22,879 nt of DNA from Bacteroidales bacterium (lineage in GTDB: Bacteria > Bacteroidota > Bacteroidia > Bacteroidales > P3). The stretch is taken from the NCBI GenBank assembly GCA_017647065.1, contig JAGCLI010000149.1, positions 1-22,879 on the forward strand. The letters run 5' to 3'. This document shows, piece by piece, positions 11,251-19,049 of this stretch. The position numbers and the translations under genes were made by a program. The first letter of the stretch is position 1, and the number at the start of each line of letters is the position of its first letter. The notes beneath the pieces are model-generated. The model ran no database searches. It was not told the DNA's origin and saw nothing but the letters and a program-made list of their open reading frames with translations.

Positions 11251-12534
11251 TTGGCAACTATTGCATTTCATACATTAGGTTGTAAACTAAACTTTGCAGA
11301 AAGTTCCGACTTGGCAAGAAGATTTGCCGAGAATGGATACAATCAAGTTGATTTTAAACAAAAAGCAGACGTGTATGTGTTGAATACTTGCACCGTAACT
11401 CAGATTGCAGAAAAGAAATGTCGTAATGCTATTCGTCAAGCACATAGTCTTAATCCTCAAGCAATAATTGCAGTAATAGGTTGCTTTTCTCAACTCAATC
11501 CCGATGTGATAGAAACAATAGAAGGGGTAGATATAATATTAGGAAACGATGATAAGCACAAATTAGTTGATTATGTACTAAATCATCACAAAACATCAAG
11601 CCCAACAAATAAAGTATTTGATATTTCACACCTTAAAACATTTTATACTTCCTATTCCTCAGACGATAGAACACGTTCTTTCCTAAAAGTACAAGACGGT
11701 TGCGATTATTTTTGTACCTATTGTGCAATACCACACGCAAGAGGAAGAAGTCGAAATAAAGACATAGAAACTATAATAGGTTGTGCAAAACAATTAGCCA
11801 AAGAAGGCAAAAAAGAAGTTGTACTTACAGGCGTCAATATAGGGGATTTTGGAAAAAGTACTAACGAAACTTTCTTAGACCTTATTAAACGCCTTGATGA
11901 AATAGAAGAAATTCAAAGGTATAGAATATCAAGCATAGAGCCAAACCTTATAACAAAAGAAGTAATTGACTTTTGTGCAAATTCAAGAGCCTTTTTGCCA
12001 CATTTTCACATACCTTTACAATCGGGAGATAATAAAATCCTAAAACTAATGCATAGAAAATATGAGCGAGAATTGTTTGCAGAGAGAGTAAACTACATAA
12101 AAGAAAAAATGCCTCTTGCATTCATTGCCGCTGATGTAATAGTTGGATTTCCACAAGAAACAAAAGAAGATTTTCTTTCAACATATAAATTCATAGAATC
12201 ATTGCCTTTGGCGTTTCTTCACGTCTTTACCTACTCGGAAAGGCCAAATACAATTGCAGCAAAAATGCAAGGAAAAGTGCCTATTGCAGAACGTAGAGAA
12301 AGAAGCAAAGAATTACAAAAATTATCCATTGAAAAAAAAATAAAATTCTATGAAAAAAATTGCGGAAACAAAGAAAAAATTCTTTGGGAAGCAGACAATG
12401 AAAATGGAATGATGTTTGGGTTTAGTGGCAACTATATAAGAGTAGCACGCCCTTTTGAAGAAAAATATATAAACCAAATAACCGAAGAAGAATTAACACA
12501 ATTGGATAAAAGCAAACAATATTTTAAATTATAA
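11251..12534 (+). CDS. mtaB: tRNA t6A37 methylthiotransferase MtaB (TTG start)
   Basis: MtaB is a radical SAM enzyme that adds a methylthio group to C2 of N6-threonylcarbamoyladenosine at tRNA position 37 (ms2t6A). The 427-residue protein has the N-terminal MTTase domain with cluster ligands Cys11 (LGCKLN), Cys47 (NTCTVT) and Cys78 (IGC), and the radical SAM CxxxCxxC at Cys151, Cys155 and Cys158 (CDYFCTYC). The CKLN and CAIPHARG motifs favour MtaB over MiaB or RimO. The start must be TTG at 11251: an in-frame stop lies at 11236-11238 and the next in-frame ATG would lose Cys ligands. AGGAG at 11237-11241 sits 9 bases before it. It begins 1 base after ligA. Confidence 0.93.
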   Translation: MATIAFHTLGCKLNFAESSDLARRFAENGYNQVDFKQKADVYVLNTCTVTQIAEKKCRNAIRQAHSLNPQAIIAVIGCFSQLNPDVIETIEGVDIILGNDDKHKLVDYVLNHHKTSSPTNKVFDISHLKTFYTSYSSDDRTRSFLKVQDGCDYFCTYCAIPHARGRSRNKDIETIIGCAKQLAKEGKKEVVLTGVNIGDFGKSTNETFLDLIKRLDEIEEIQRYRISSIEPNLITKEVIDFCANSRAFLPHFHIPLQSGDNKILKLMHRKYERELFAERVNYIKEKMPLAFIAADVIVGFPQETKEDFLSTYKFIESLPLAFLHVFTYSERPNTIAAKMQGKVPIAERRERSKELQKLSIEKKIKFYEKNCGNKEKILWEADNENGMMFGFSGNYIRVARPFEEKYINQITEEELTQLDKSKQYFKL

Positions 12535-12559
12535 ATACAAAATAAAAAACAAATAACAG

Positions 12560-13249
12560 ATGAGAAAAATATTATTACTCTTAGTAACCATAGTTGGTTT
12601 GAGTTCATGCAAATCATTAGAGCCAGATTTATTTGCACCAGATTATCAAAACGTAAGTCTATTGCCACGCTTAACTTGCTGGATTGACCAACCATCGTTT
12701 GAAAACGCATACGGAGCAAATTCTTATTCAGTAAAGGTGTCAGATGATTTACGTACACCATACGGATTGACAGAAACACCATACGGAAAGGGCGTTTATG
12801 AAGTAACAGAAAAGACAAAACTTTACACAGCCGAAAAAAGAATACAAGATGCCGCTACCGTACTTGTAAATGAAGTAGCAAATAATATCTGTGATCAAAC
12901 AACCTCTCGTAAAGGCAATATAGTATTGCGAGCAGGAGCTATTTACAATAAAAATAACTATAAATGGTCTTGGTTAAGTGGCTTTACATTTGGTACACTC
13001 AATCTTTTTGGAATGCCATTTTGCACAAACACAACCGAGCTCGAAGTAATAGTAGAGATATATGATTCAAGAAATAATTTAGTTGCAAAATACAACGAGC
13101 GAGGCTATGCAAAAGAAGAAATGGCCTTTTATCACGGATACTATGAGTTTCAAAGACGAGCAGCAACTCTTGCCTTACAAGACGGATTGATGAAGATAAA
13201 AGAGTTAATAGAAAAAGACAGTCAAGTAATAAGAGCAAAATTAAGATAA
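12560..13249 (+). CDS. Putative lipoprotein of unknown function
   Basis: A 229-residue protein with a lipoprotein signal: MRKILLLLVTIVGLSSC, giving lipidated Cys17 after a LSS lipobox. The mature part is mixed alpha/beta with no domain I can name. The segment about 150-175 (TTELEVIVEIYDSRNNLVAK) reads as an edge beta-hairpin and the C-terminal 45 residues are helical and charged. Conserved-looking features are a YG/PYG repeat near 52-76 and an AAxxLVNEVANN helix. It lies 25 bases after mtaB and 21 bases before the PorP/SprF-like gene, in one run. By location it may be an envelope partner of the two proteins that follow; this is inference only. Confidence 0.8.
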   Translation: MRKILLLLVTIVGLSSCKSLEPDLFAPDYQNVSLLPRLTCWIDQPSFENAYGANSYSVKVSDDLRTPYGLTETPYGKGVYEVTEKTKLYTAEKRIQDAATVLVNEVANNICDQTTSRKGNIVLRAGAIYNKNNYKWSWLSGFTFGTLNLFGMPFCTNTTELEVIVEIYDSRNNLVAKYNERGYAKEEMAFYHGYYEFQRRAATLALQDGLMKIKELIEKDSQVIRAKLR

Positions 13250-13270
13250 GTCTGCATAATAATTGCCAAT

Positions 13271-14278
13271 GTGAATAAAACCTATGTTGTAAATTTACTA
13301 ATAATAACTTTTTTTGCACTTTCACTACAAGGGCAAGATGTACACTTTTCCTCAATCAACGCAAACGATATGTATCTCAATCCCGCAAAAACAGCATTCA
13401 CTAACACCGATTTCAAAGTCGCAACAGCCTATAGAAATCAGTGGCAAACCGTTTCTACAAATGGTTATAACACTACTTTATTGACAGGGGAAGCGAGATT
13501 GTTAAGCAGTAAAAAATATCGACACTCACTTGGCATAGGCTTAGGTTTTGTTTCAGATGTAGCAGGTACACTAAACTTTGGACAAAGGCAAATATTTGTA
13601 AATTTATCCTATAACAAACAAATAGAAAAGCGTAATAACCATTTTATTTCCATAGGAGTGCAACTTTCTAATAACTATTGGTCTTACGATCCTACTAATG
13701 CAGATTTTGGACAACAACAATCTGATTGGGAAGGCATACTTTTGTCAAATTTATCTTATAACGATGTGTCCTTAGGCTTACATTGGCAAATAGAACCTGC
13801 CGATTTTCAAGCCGTATCTGCAGGAGTCGCAGTTTTTCATCTTACTCAACCGGGATTAACCTTTATGGATGAGTTAAATATTGGTGATTTACGACTAAAA
13901 CCCCGTTATTACGGATATGCCAATTATCTTTTCTCAACCTCAGAGGTGTCAAAAGTTCAGTTATCTGCAAGTACTTCTGTGCAAAACGATAACTATGAAA
14001 TTCTTTTAGGAGGAGAATATATAATAGATTTATCAAATACAATTTTTGATCAAAATAACATAGGAGCAGGGGTTTATTATCGATCTAACGATGCAATAAT
14101 CCTTGCATTAAAATACCAATACAATAACATAAATGTAGGTTTAGCCTATGATGTAAATATATCTGGTCTTTCGCAAGTTTCAAATACTTACGGCGGATTA
14201 GAGATTTATTTAAGTTATGGATTTAATAGATTTTCGTATAACAAAAAAATAAGAACAATACCATGTCCAACATTTTAA
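13271..14278 (+). CDS. PorP/SprF family type IX secretion membrane protein (GTG start)
   Basis: A 335-residue outer-membrane beta-barrel protein of the PorP/SprF family, whose members work with the T9SS in export or surface attachment of cargo. Evidence: a signal peptide ending SLQGQ, then DVHFSSINANDMYLNPAKTA and the YRNQW motif, which are family hallmarks; alternating-residue beta strands throughout; and a C-terminal CPTF, close to the CPRF/CPSF ending seen in the family. The GTG at 13271 is the first start after the in-frame stop of the lipoprotein gene (7 codons before it) and gives a complete signal peptide. The gene overlaps the TPR/OmpA-like gene by 16 bases. Many Bacteroidota carry several PorP/SprF paralogues, so this need not be the core PorP. 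Confidence 0.88.
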   Translation: MNKTYVVNLLIITFFALSLQGQDVHFSSINANDMYLNPAKTAFTNTDFKVATAYRNQWQTVSTNGYNTTLLTGEARLLSSKKYRHSLGIGLGFVSDVAGTLNFGQRQIFVNLSYNKQIEKRNNHFISIGVQLSNNYWSYDPTNADFGQQQSDWEGILLSNLSYNDVSLGLHWQIEPADFQAVSAGVAVFHLTQPGLTFMDELNIGDLRLKPRYYGYANYLFSTSEVSKVQLSASTSVQNDNYEILLGGEYIIDLSNTIFDQNNIGAGVYYRSNDAIILALKYQYNNINVGLAYDVNISGLSQVSNTYGGLEIYLSYGFNRFSYNKKIRTIPCPTF

Positions 14279-16215
14279 AAACCATTGCCTTGCTGTTTGT
14301 ATTTACAGCGGGATTGACCACAAATCAAGTAATAGCACAAGAAAAGTATGCAAAAGCATACGAAGAGAAAGGCGACAAAGCATTTGAAAAAGGAAAATAT
14401 GAAGAAGCCTTAGAAAATTATAGAATGGGTAAGAAGTTTATCCTTAACCCTCTTCGTTTTAATTATAAAATTGCAGAGGTTTGTCGAATGCAAAAAGACT
14501 ATGATAAGGCAGAGTATTGGTATCAAAAAGTTTTAATCGAAAGCGATACTTTGGATGTAAACAAAACTTTTCCTTATCTATATCTTCACTTAGCAGAAGT
14601 AGCTAAATGCAACGGAAATATAGTGCAAGCACAACATTTTTTAAACACTTGCTTGATGGATTGTCCTGATATAAAAATCAGAAAACAAGCAAAAAAAGAA
14701 TTAGAAACTATTCGTTGGATTTTTGACAACGATTCGCAAGAAGAAAATACAACTGTTGTGAATTTAGGTCATAATATAAATGACAAATTTTCTCAAAGCA
14801 ACACCTTCGTCTTACGAGATAGTGTTCTTTATTTCACTTCTCCAATCTATAAAGAAGAAAGCGAAGAAGGAGAGTTGGTCTATTCAGATATATACAATCA
14901 AATCTTCTTTTCATACATAGATGAAGACTTTTATACTCCTGCAAAACCAATAGAAATAGGTAATGTAAATAATAAAAAACAAAACATTTCAAACTTTTTC
15001 TTTGATACTATAACCAATATCATTTACTTCAATAAATCAGAGATTAAAAACTCAAAAGAAATCTCTCAAATCTATTACACACAATTTATTAAAAACAAAT
15101 GGAGTAGTCCAAAAATTGTAAAACAAGCATACGATAAAAAATCTTCCAATTCTTCACCAATCATAGTTCGCAATGAAACAGGAGAAACCTTTATGTACTT
15201 TGCCTCAAATAGAGAAGGAGGCTTTGGAGGCTATGACCTATGGTATGTAAACCTTACAAACCCTGACTCAAAACCTGTAAACTTAGGAAATGTCATTAAC
15301 ACAGAGGGAAATGAAGTAACTCCACATTATTGCGATGATGAATCAATGCTTTATTTCAGTTCAGATGCTCACAAAGGCTTTGGAGGATTTGATATTTTCC
15401 GCAGTGAAGGAGCATTAAACCGTTGGACAACTCCAGAAAACTTGCTTCAACCAATCAATTCCCCTGCAAACGACCTTTATCCTTTTGTAAACATAAGTGG
15501 AGAACAAGGATATTTTACTTCAAATCGTAAAAGCGAAAATAATGTTAAAAACAAAACTTGTTGCAACGACTTATATCGTTGGGATAAACACCTACCAAAA
15601 GTACCAACTCAAAAAGTTGTAGAACAAAAAGCAAAATTCAATCCTGTATTTGACTTGCCTATTGCATTATATTTCCATAACGATGAGCCAAATCCAGGAA
15701 GCGTTTCTCCAACAACAGAGAAAAGTTATCAAGAATGCTATAAACAATACAGACTGCTATCAAATCAATACAAAGCAAACACAACGCGAGGATTAGCCGA
15801 TAGTTTAGAAGGTCCAGCACTTGAAAAAATGGAGGCGTTCTTTAAAGAAAAAATTGATAAGGGAATGATTAAATTAGACCTTTTAGCAGAATATCTTTTA
15901 GAACAAGCCCATGCAGGAAAGCAAATTACACTTCATGTAAGAGGATATGCCTCTGCTCTTCACGAAACAGAATATAATCATATTCTTTCAGAACGAAGAA
16001 TAGTTAGTTTGGAGAATTATTTAAAAACTTGGCAAAATGGACGCCTTCAACCATACTTTGAAGTAGGTAGAATAACGATTGAAAGAATGCCTGTTGGGAA
16101 ATTGGAAAGCACCTCAGAGAATCCAACAACCTTAGAAGAAAAACGTCGTTCGGTCTTTACACTTCAAGCAATGCAAGAAAGAAGAATAGAAATCAGAGTG
16201 GTGAATGTGAAATAA
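14263..16215 (+). CDS. TPR / WD40-like propeller / OmpA-like envelope protein (PorE-like)
   Basis: A 650-residue periplasmic or outer-membrane-associated protein. The signal peptide ends at VIA-Q (residue 25), with no lipobox. Residues 28-150 are TPR-like helices (GDKAFEKGKYEEALENY and two more units). Residues about 165-440 are PD40/WD40-like blades, with repeated YFASNREGGFGGYDLWY-type motifs at 312, 363 and 417. Residues about 465-650 are OmpA C-terminal-like: LPIALYFHNDEPNPG, then GYASALHETEYNHILSERR (561-579) and a final IEIRVV strand. The residue where most OmpA domains have the peptidoglycan-binding Asp is Ser or Ala here, while the Arg is kept. The order matches the T9SS-linked PorE type, but PorE is a lipoprotein and a CRD domain is not evident. 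It overlaps the PorP/SprF-like gene by 16 bases and ends the operon. Confidence 0.87.
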   Translation: MSNILKTIALLFVFTAGLTTNQVIAQEKYAKAYEEKGDKAFEKGKYEEALENYRMGKKFILNPLRFNYKIAEVCRMQKDYDKAEYWYQKVLIESDTLDVNKTFPYLYLHLAEVAKCNGNIVQAQHFLNTCLMDCPDIKIRKQAKKELETIRWIFDNDSQEENTTVVNLGHNINDKFSQSNTFVLRDSVLYFTSPIYKEESEEGELVYSDIYNQIFFSYIDEDFYTPAKPIEIGNVNNKKQNISNFFFDTITNIIYFNKSEIKNSKEISQIYYTQFIKNKWSSPKIVKQAYDKKSSNSSPIIVRNETGETFMYFASNREGGFGGYDLWYVNLTNPDSKPVNLGNVINTEGNEVTPHYCDDESMLYFSSDAHKGFGGFDIFRSEGALNRWTTPENLLQPINSPANDLYPFVNISGEQGYFTSNRKSENNVKNKTCCNDLYRWDKHLPKVPTQKVVEQKAKFNPVFDLPIALYFHNDEPNPGSVSPTTEKSYQECYKQYRLLSNQYKANTTRGLADSLEGPALEKMEAFFKEKIDKGMIKLDLLAEYLLEQAHAGKQITLHVRGYASALHETEYNHILSERRIVSLENYLKTWQNGRLQPYFEVGRITIERMPVGKLESTSENPTTLEEKRRSVFTLQAMQERRIEIRVVNVK

Positions 16216-16221
16216 CAATAC

Positions 16222-16254
16222 AAAGAAAGCAAAGATTAACTCTTTGCTTTCTTT
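16222..16254 (+). terminator. Intrinsic terminator of the 6606-16215 operon
   Basis: Arms 16222-16235 and 16241-16254 are perfect 14-base reverse complements around TTAAC and run into a T-tract at 16252-16258. It begins 7 bases after the stop at 16215 and carries the same GCAAAGA/TCTTTGC core as the terminator at 2833-2874. Confidence 0.87.
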
Positions 16255-16258
16255 TTTT

Positions 16259-16316
16259 ATCTCTTTGCTTTATGAAATTATCTCTTTGAATTATTTTGCT
16301 AATTCTTTGCTTTATT
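16259..16316. repeat. 58-base intergenic repeat, copy A
   Basis: 54 of 58 bases match 17693-17750. It covers the stop codon (16312-16314) of the minus-strand T9SS cargo gene and the DNA just 3' of it, and is built of repeated CTCTTTG/ATTCTTTG words. Confidence 0.8.
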
Positions 16317-17619
16317 CCACAATCAATTTCTTTTTCACGCTACCTTTTGTGGTGTTAATCTTGACTATGTATGTTCCCGAAGATAGATTGCTAATATCTA
16401 TGTCTTTTTCAAAGTTGCTTACCTTTGTTTCTATTAGCAATTTCCCGACCATATCAAAGACTTGAATATTATTTATAGTATAATGACTCATTACCTTAAA
16501 GTAATTATTCGCAGGGTTAGGCATTAGGTAACACATTTTCTCTAATTCTACCTCCGAAAGCGATTGAGTATTTGAAGGAATCATAATAATCGGCACCATA
16601 TTTATATAAATATTTTGCCAAATAGTATAAGCAGGGTCATCATTAAATCTTATCCATTCTCCATTGCGTCTTAGGTGTTTTTCATCAGGAAAACTACACA
16701 AAGGAAAGTTATCCTCTGGACCTAAAGTTTTTACCCAATTTAAATAATCCTCTCGGAGCCAATAACAATTATAATGATCAGGGTGAAAATCTTCAGTGTA
16801 CCATTGTCCTGTTATTGAATCTTTAAAATTATAATACAATTGATCCCAAGGAATCATTCCTGCATAAATTGTATCATAATTAAGTCCACATTCAATCGGT
16901 CCTCCGTGAGCAAAAATAGAATCCCTTAAACAAGGACTATAAACATTACATGTGTGATGCATTCTAAAATAACTGGGAGATGCATATTTAGGAACATCAA
17001 ATGCTATTTTAAAACCATTTAAATTTGTAAGATTTGCATAATCTCTTTCGGGAAAATAATAAGTATTCCAATCTTCTCTGTTCCAATTTACAATAGAATC
17101 TAAACTTGGTCCTACATTAAAAGTATTGAATATTGTAGTAGAAATAGTATCAAAGTTATCATCTAAAATACAAATATCTCTATAAGTATCAAGAGCTTCA
17201 TAACCGACTTTCATTGCAACACCAACAATCACGTAATTATCATAAGGAATAGATGTTTGATCCAAATAATAATCTTGTGAAAATGCCTCTGCATAGATTT
17301 GATTATTATAAGAATTTGCTCCAATCACATACCCCTCAACAATAGGAGCAGAAGGATTGCACCATAAATTATAGTATGGGGCATAATATTTCCATTGTTG
17401 ATAAGTTTCTGAATAAGGCGTTGAAAATGATGGTGTACCCGGTATACGTGTTCTATGAGTATCACTTGTAGAAAAACAATTAGAAAAATAAGTGGTATCA
17501 AAAATATAAAGTAAATCGTATTGACTTGAATCTGGTGGTGGAATATGATGATATTGTGCTTTAAGGTTTAAATTCGTTAATAATAATATCAACGATAAAA
17601 TTAAGAATGATTTTTTCAT
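16312..17619 (-). CDS. T9SS type A sorting domain-containing exported protein
   Basis: A secreted or surface protein of 435 residues from the ATG at 17619. That start gives a clean signal peptide (MKKSFLILSLILLLTNLNLKAQ) just downstream of a good promoter; the frame extends 7 codons further to a TTG at 17640, but that start would lie inside the -7 box. The last 71 residues form the T9SS type A sorting domain (LMPNPANNYFKV, IQVFDMVGK, SSGTYIVKI, KKKLIVE). The mature central part is rich in Tyr, Asn and Cys and matches no family I recognise; a YVIVGVAMKVG segment resembles VIGVAAKIFGH in the protein at 1672-2826, and the stretch before the sorting domain is also alike. The gene is convergent with the PorP/OmpA-like operon, about 96 bases away. 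Confidence 0.88.
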   Translation of the reverse strand: MKKSFLILSLILLLTNLNLKAQYHHIPPPDSSQYDLLYIFDTTYFSNCFSTSDTHRTRIPGTPSFSTPYSETYQQWKYYAPYYNLWCNPSAPIVEGYVIGANSYNNQIYAEAFSQDYYLDQTSIPYDNYVIVGVAMKVGYEALDTYRDICILDDNFDTISTTIFNTFNVGPSLDSIVNWNREDWNTYYFPERDYANLTNLNGFKIAFDVPKYASPSYFRMHHTCNVYSPCLRDSIFAHGGPIECGLNYDTIYAGMIPWDQLYYNFKDSITGQWYTEDFHPDHYNCYWLREDYLNWVKTLGPEDNFPLCSFPDEKHLRRNGEWIRFNDDPAYTIWQNIYINMVPIIMIPSNTQSLSEVELEKMCYLMPNPANNYFKVMSHYTINNIQVFDMVGKLLIETKVSNFEKDIDISNLSSGTYIVKINTTKGSVKKKLIVE

Positions 17620-17637
17620 AACTTTAAAATTATTTGG

Positions 17638-17668
17638 CAAAAATATATATAAAAAAAGAATATTCCAA
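17638..17668 (-). promoter_or_regulatory. Bacteroidota-type promoter of the T9SS cargo gene
   Basis: On the minus strand, TTG at 17668-17666 and TATTTTTG at 17645-17638, 20 bases apart, fit the TTG / TAnnTTTG consensus. The ATG at 17619 follows 18 bases after the -7 box. The TTG lies in the loop of the rimO terminator hairpin. Confidence 0.7.
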
Positions 17669-17692
17669 ATTTTTTCTTTGAAATATTCTTTT
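17654..17692 (-). terminator. Probable terminator downstream of rimO
   Basis: Arms 17654-17664 and 17682-17692 are perfect 11-base reverse complements around a 17-base loop. Read on the minus strand the hairpin ends in a run of seven T (17657-17651). It lies about 54 bases after the rimO stop. Confidence 0.65.
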
Positions 17693-17750
17693 ATCTCTTT
17701 GTTTTAGAAAATTATCTCTTTGAATTATTTTTCTAATTCTTTGCTTTATT
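17693..17750. repeat. 58-base intergenic repeat, copy B
   Basis: 54 of 58 bases match 16259-16316; the four differences are at repeat positions 10, 15, 16 and 40. It covers the rimO stop codon (17746-17748) in the same position and orientation as copy A covers its gene's stop. Confidence 0.8.
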
Positions 17751-19035
17751 TTGGGATTATAGTGCCATATAGGTCAAACTCTACTGCATCGGTGATTTTT
17801 ACTTGGTAAAAGTTTCCGATTTTTATTTTTTCTTCTATTGAAATCAAAACTTCGTTATCTACCTCAGGAGAATCAAATTCTGTTCTACCAACATAGTATT
17901 CGCCTTCTTTTCTGTCTATCAATACTTTGAAGGTTTTGCCGATTTTCTTTTGGTTTAGATTTAGGGAAACGCCTTCTTGTAAAAAGGTTAGGGCGTCTAA
18001 ACGTTCGTCTTTTTCTTCTTGACTGATGTTATCCTCTAATTTAAAGGCGGCAGTGTTTTCTTCGGCAGAGTAGGTGAAGGCTCCCATTCTGTCAAACTTT
18101 GTTTGTTCTACAAATTCTCTTAGTTCTTCAAATTCTTCTTTGCTTTCCGAAGGGTAACCAACAATTAAGGTTGTGCGAAGGCATACTTGTGGTATTTTTT
18201 CTCTTATTTTGTTGATTAAAGTCTTTATTTCTTCGCCAGTGATTTTGCGATTCATAGAGGAAAGTAAACGATTGTTGATGTGTTGCAAAGGCATATCGAT
18301 GTATTTGCACATCTTAGGCTCAGTTGCTAAGAATTCTATCAATTCATCGTTGAAGTCATTAGGGTAGGAGTATTGCAAACGTATCCATTCTATTTGCTCT
18401 ATTTTTGCAATTTCTTTTAATAAATCAACAAGTCTTACTTTGCCGTAAAGGTCTTTGCCATAGTTGCAAGTGTCTTGTGCAATTATTATGATTTCTTTTA
18501 CTCCTTGTTTTGCAAGACATTGAGCTTCTTCTACTAACTCTTCAATTGGAATTGAGATATGTCTTCCTCTTATGTAGGGAATGGCACAAAAGGAACAAAA
18601 TCTATCGCAACCTTCTGATATTTTAAGATAAGCAAAGTGTTTTGGTGTGCTTGGTTGTCGTTGAAGAAAGAAGTCTTTTTCTATTTGGGCATTTAGGTAT
18701 GTTGCAATATCGAGATAGTTGTTTACTCCAAAGAATGCGTCTATTTCTACAAATTCTTCTTCCAAGGTTTCTTTGTAGCGTTCAACTAAACATCCAAATA
18801 CTAAGATGTTTTTTATGTTTCCTTTTTTCTTTTCTTCTATGTATTCTAATATAACATCGATTGACTCTTCTTTTGCATCGCCTATAAATCCACAAGTGTT
18901 GATTATTGCAACGTCAAATTTCTTTTTTGTAGAGTCAAATAATACTTCGTGTCCGTTTGCTTTTAAAACTCCTGCTAAATGTTCGCTATCTACAAGATTT
19001 TTTGAACAACCGAGTGTAATGATGTTTATTTTCAA
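17746..19035 (-). CDS. rimO: Ribosomal protein S12 methylthiotransferase RimO
   Basis: RimO is a radical SAM enzyme that methylthiolates the beta carbon of an aspartate in ribosomal protein uS12. The 429-residue protein shows the MTTase domain with Cys10 (LGCSKN), Cys48 (NTCGFI) and Cys82 (FGC), the radical SAM motif Cys143, Cys147, Cys150 (CDRFCSFC) followed by AIPYIRGRH, and a C-terminal TRAM domain (about 365-429). The CSKN and CGFI forms separate RimO from MiaB and MtaB. It lies 14 bases after an outer-membrane protein gene and is the last gene of the ftsY unit. A second methylthiotransferase, mtaB, is at 11251-12534. Confidence 0.96.
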   Translation of the reverse strand: MKINIITLGCSKNLVDSEHLAGVLKANGHEVLFDSTKKKFDVAIINTCGFIGDAKEESIDVILEYIEEKKKGNIKNILVFGCLVERYKETLEEEFVEIDAFFGVNNYLDIATYLNAQIEKDFFLQRQPSTPKHFAYLKISEGCDRFCSFCAIPYIRGRHISIPIEELVEEAQCLAKQGVKEIIIIAQDTCNYGKDLYGKVRLVDLLKEIAKIEQIEWIRLQYSYPNDFNDELIEFLATEPKMCKYIDMPLQHINNRLLSSMNRKITGEEIKTLINKIREKIPQVCLRTTLIVGYPSESKEEFEELREFVEQTKFDRMGAFTYSAEENTAAFKLEDNISQEEKDERLDALTFLQEGVSLNLNQKKIGKTFKVLIDRKEGEYYVGRTEFDSPEVDNEVLISIEEKIKIGNFYQVKITDAVEFDLYGTIIPK

Positions 19036-19049
19036 GGTAATAGGTCTTT

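Noticed and set aside
16259..16316. CRISPR-like array from the repeated TCTTTG words
   Set aside because: Repeat units are short, unevenly spaced and have no unique spacers of constant length, and no cas genes are present.
16259..16316. The TCTTTG repeats as tandem TAnnTTTG promoters
   Set aside because: In these words the TA is displaced by a base or more relative to TTTG (for example TAATTCTTTG), and no gene start lies suitably downstream.
17619..17640. Upstream TTG start for the T9SS cargo gene
   Set aside because: It lies in the -7 promoter box and adds residues before a complete signal peptide; the ATG at 17619 is better.
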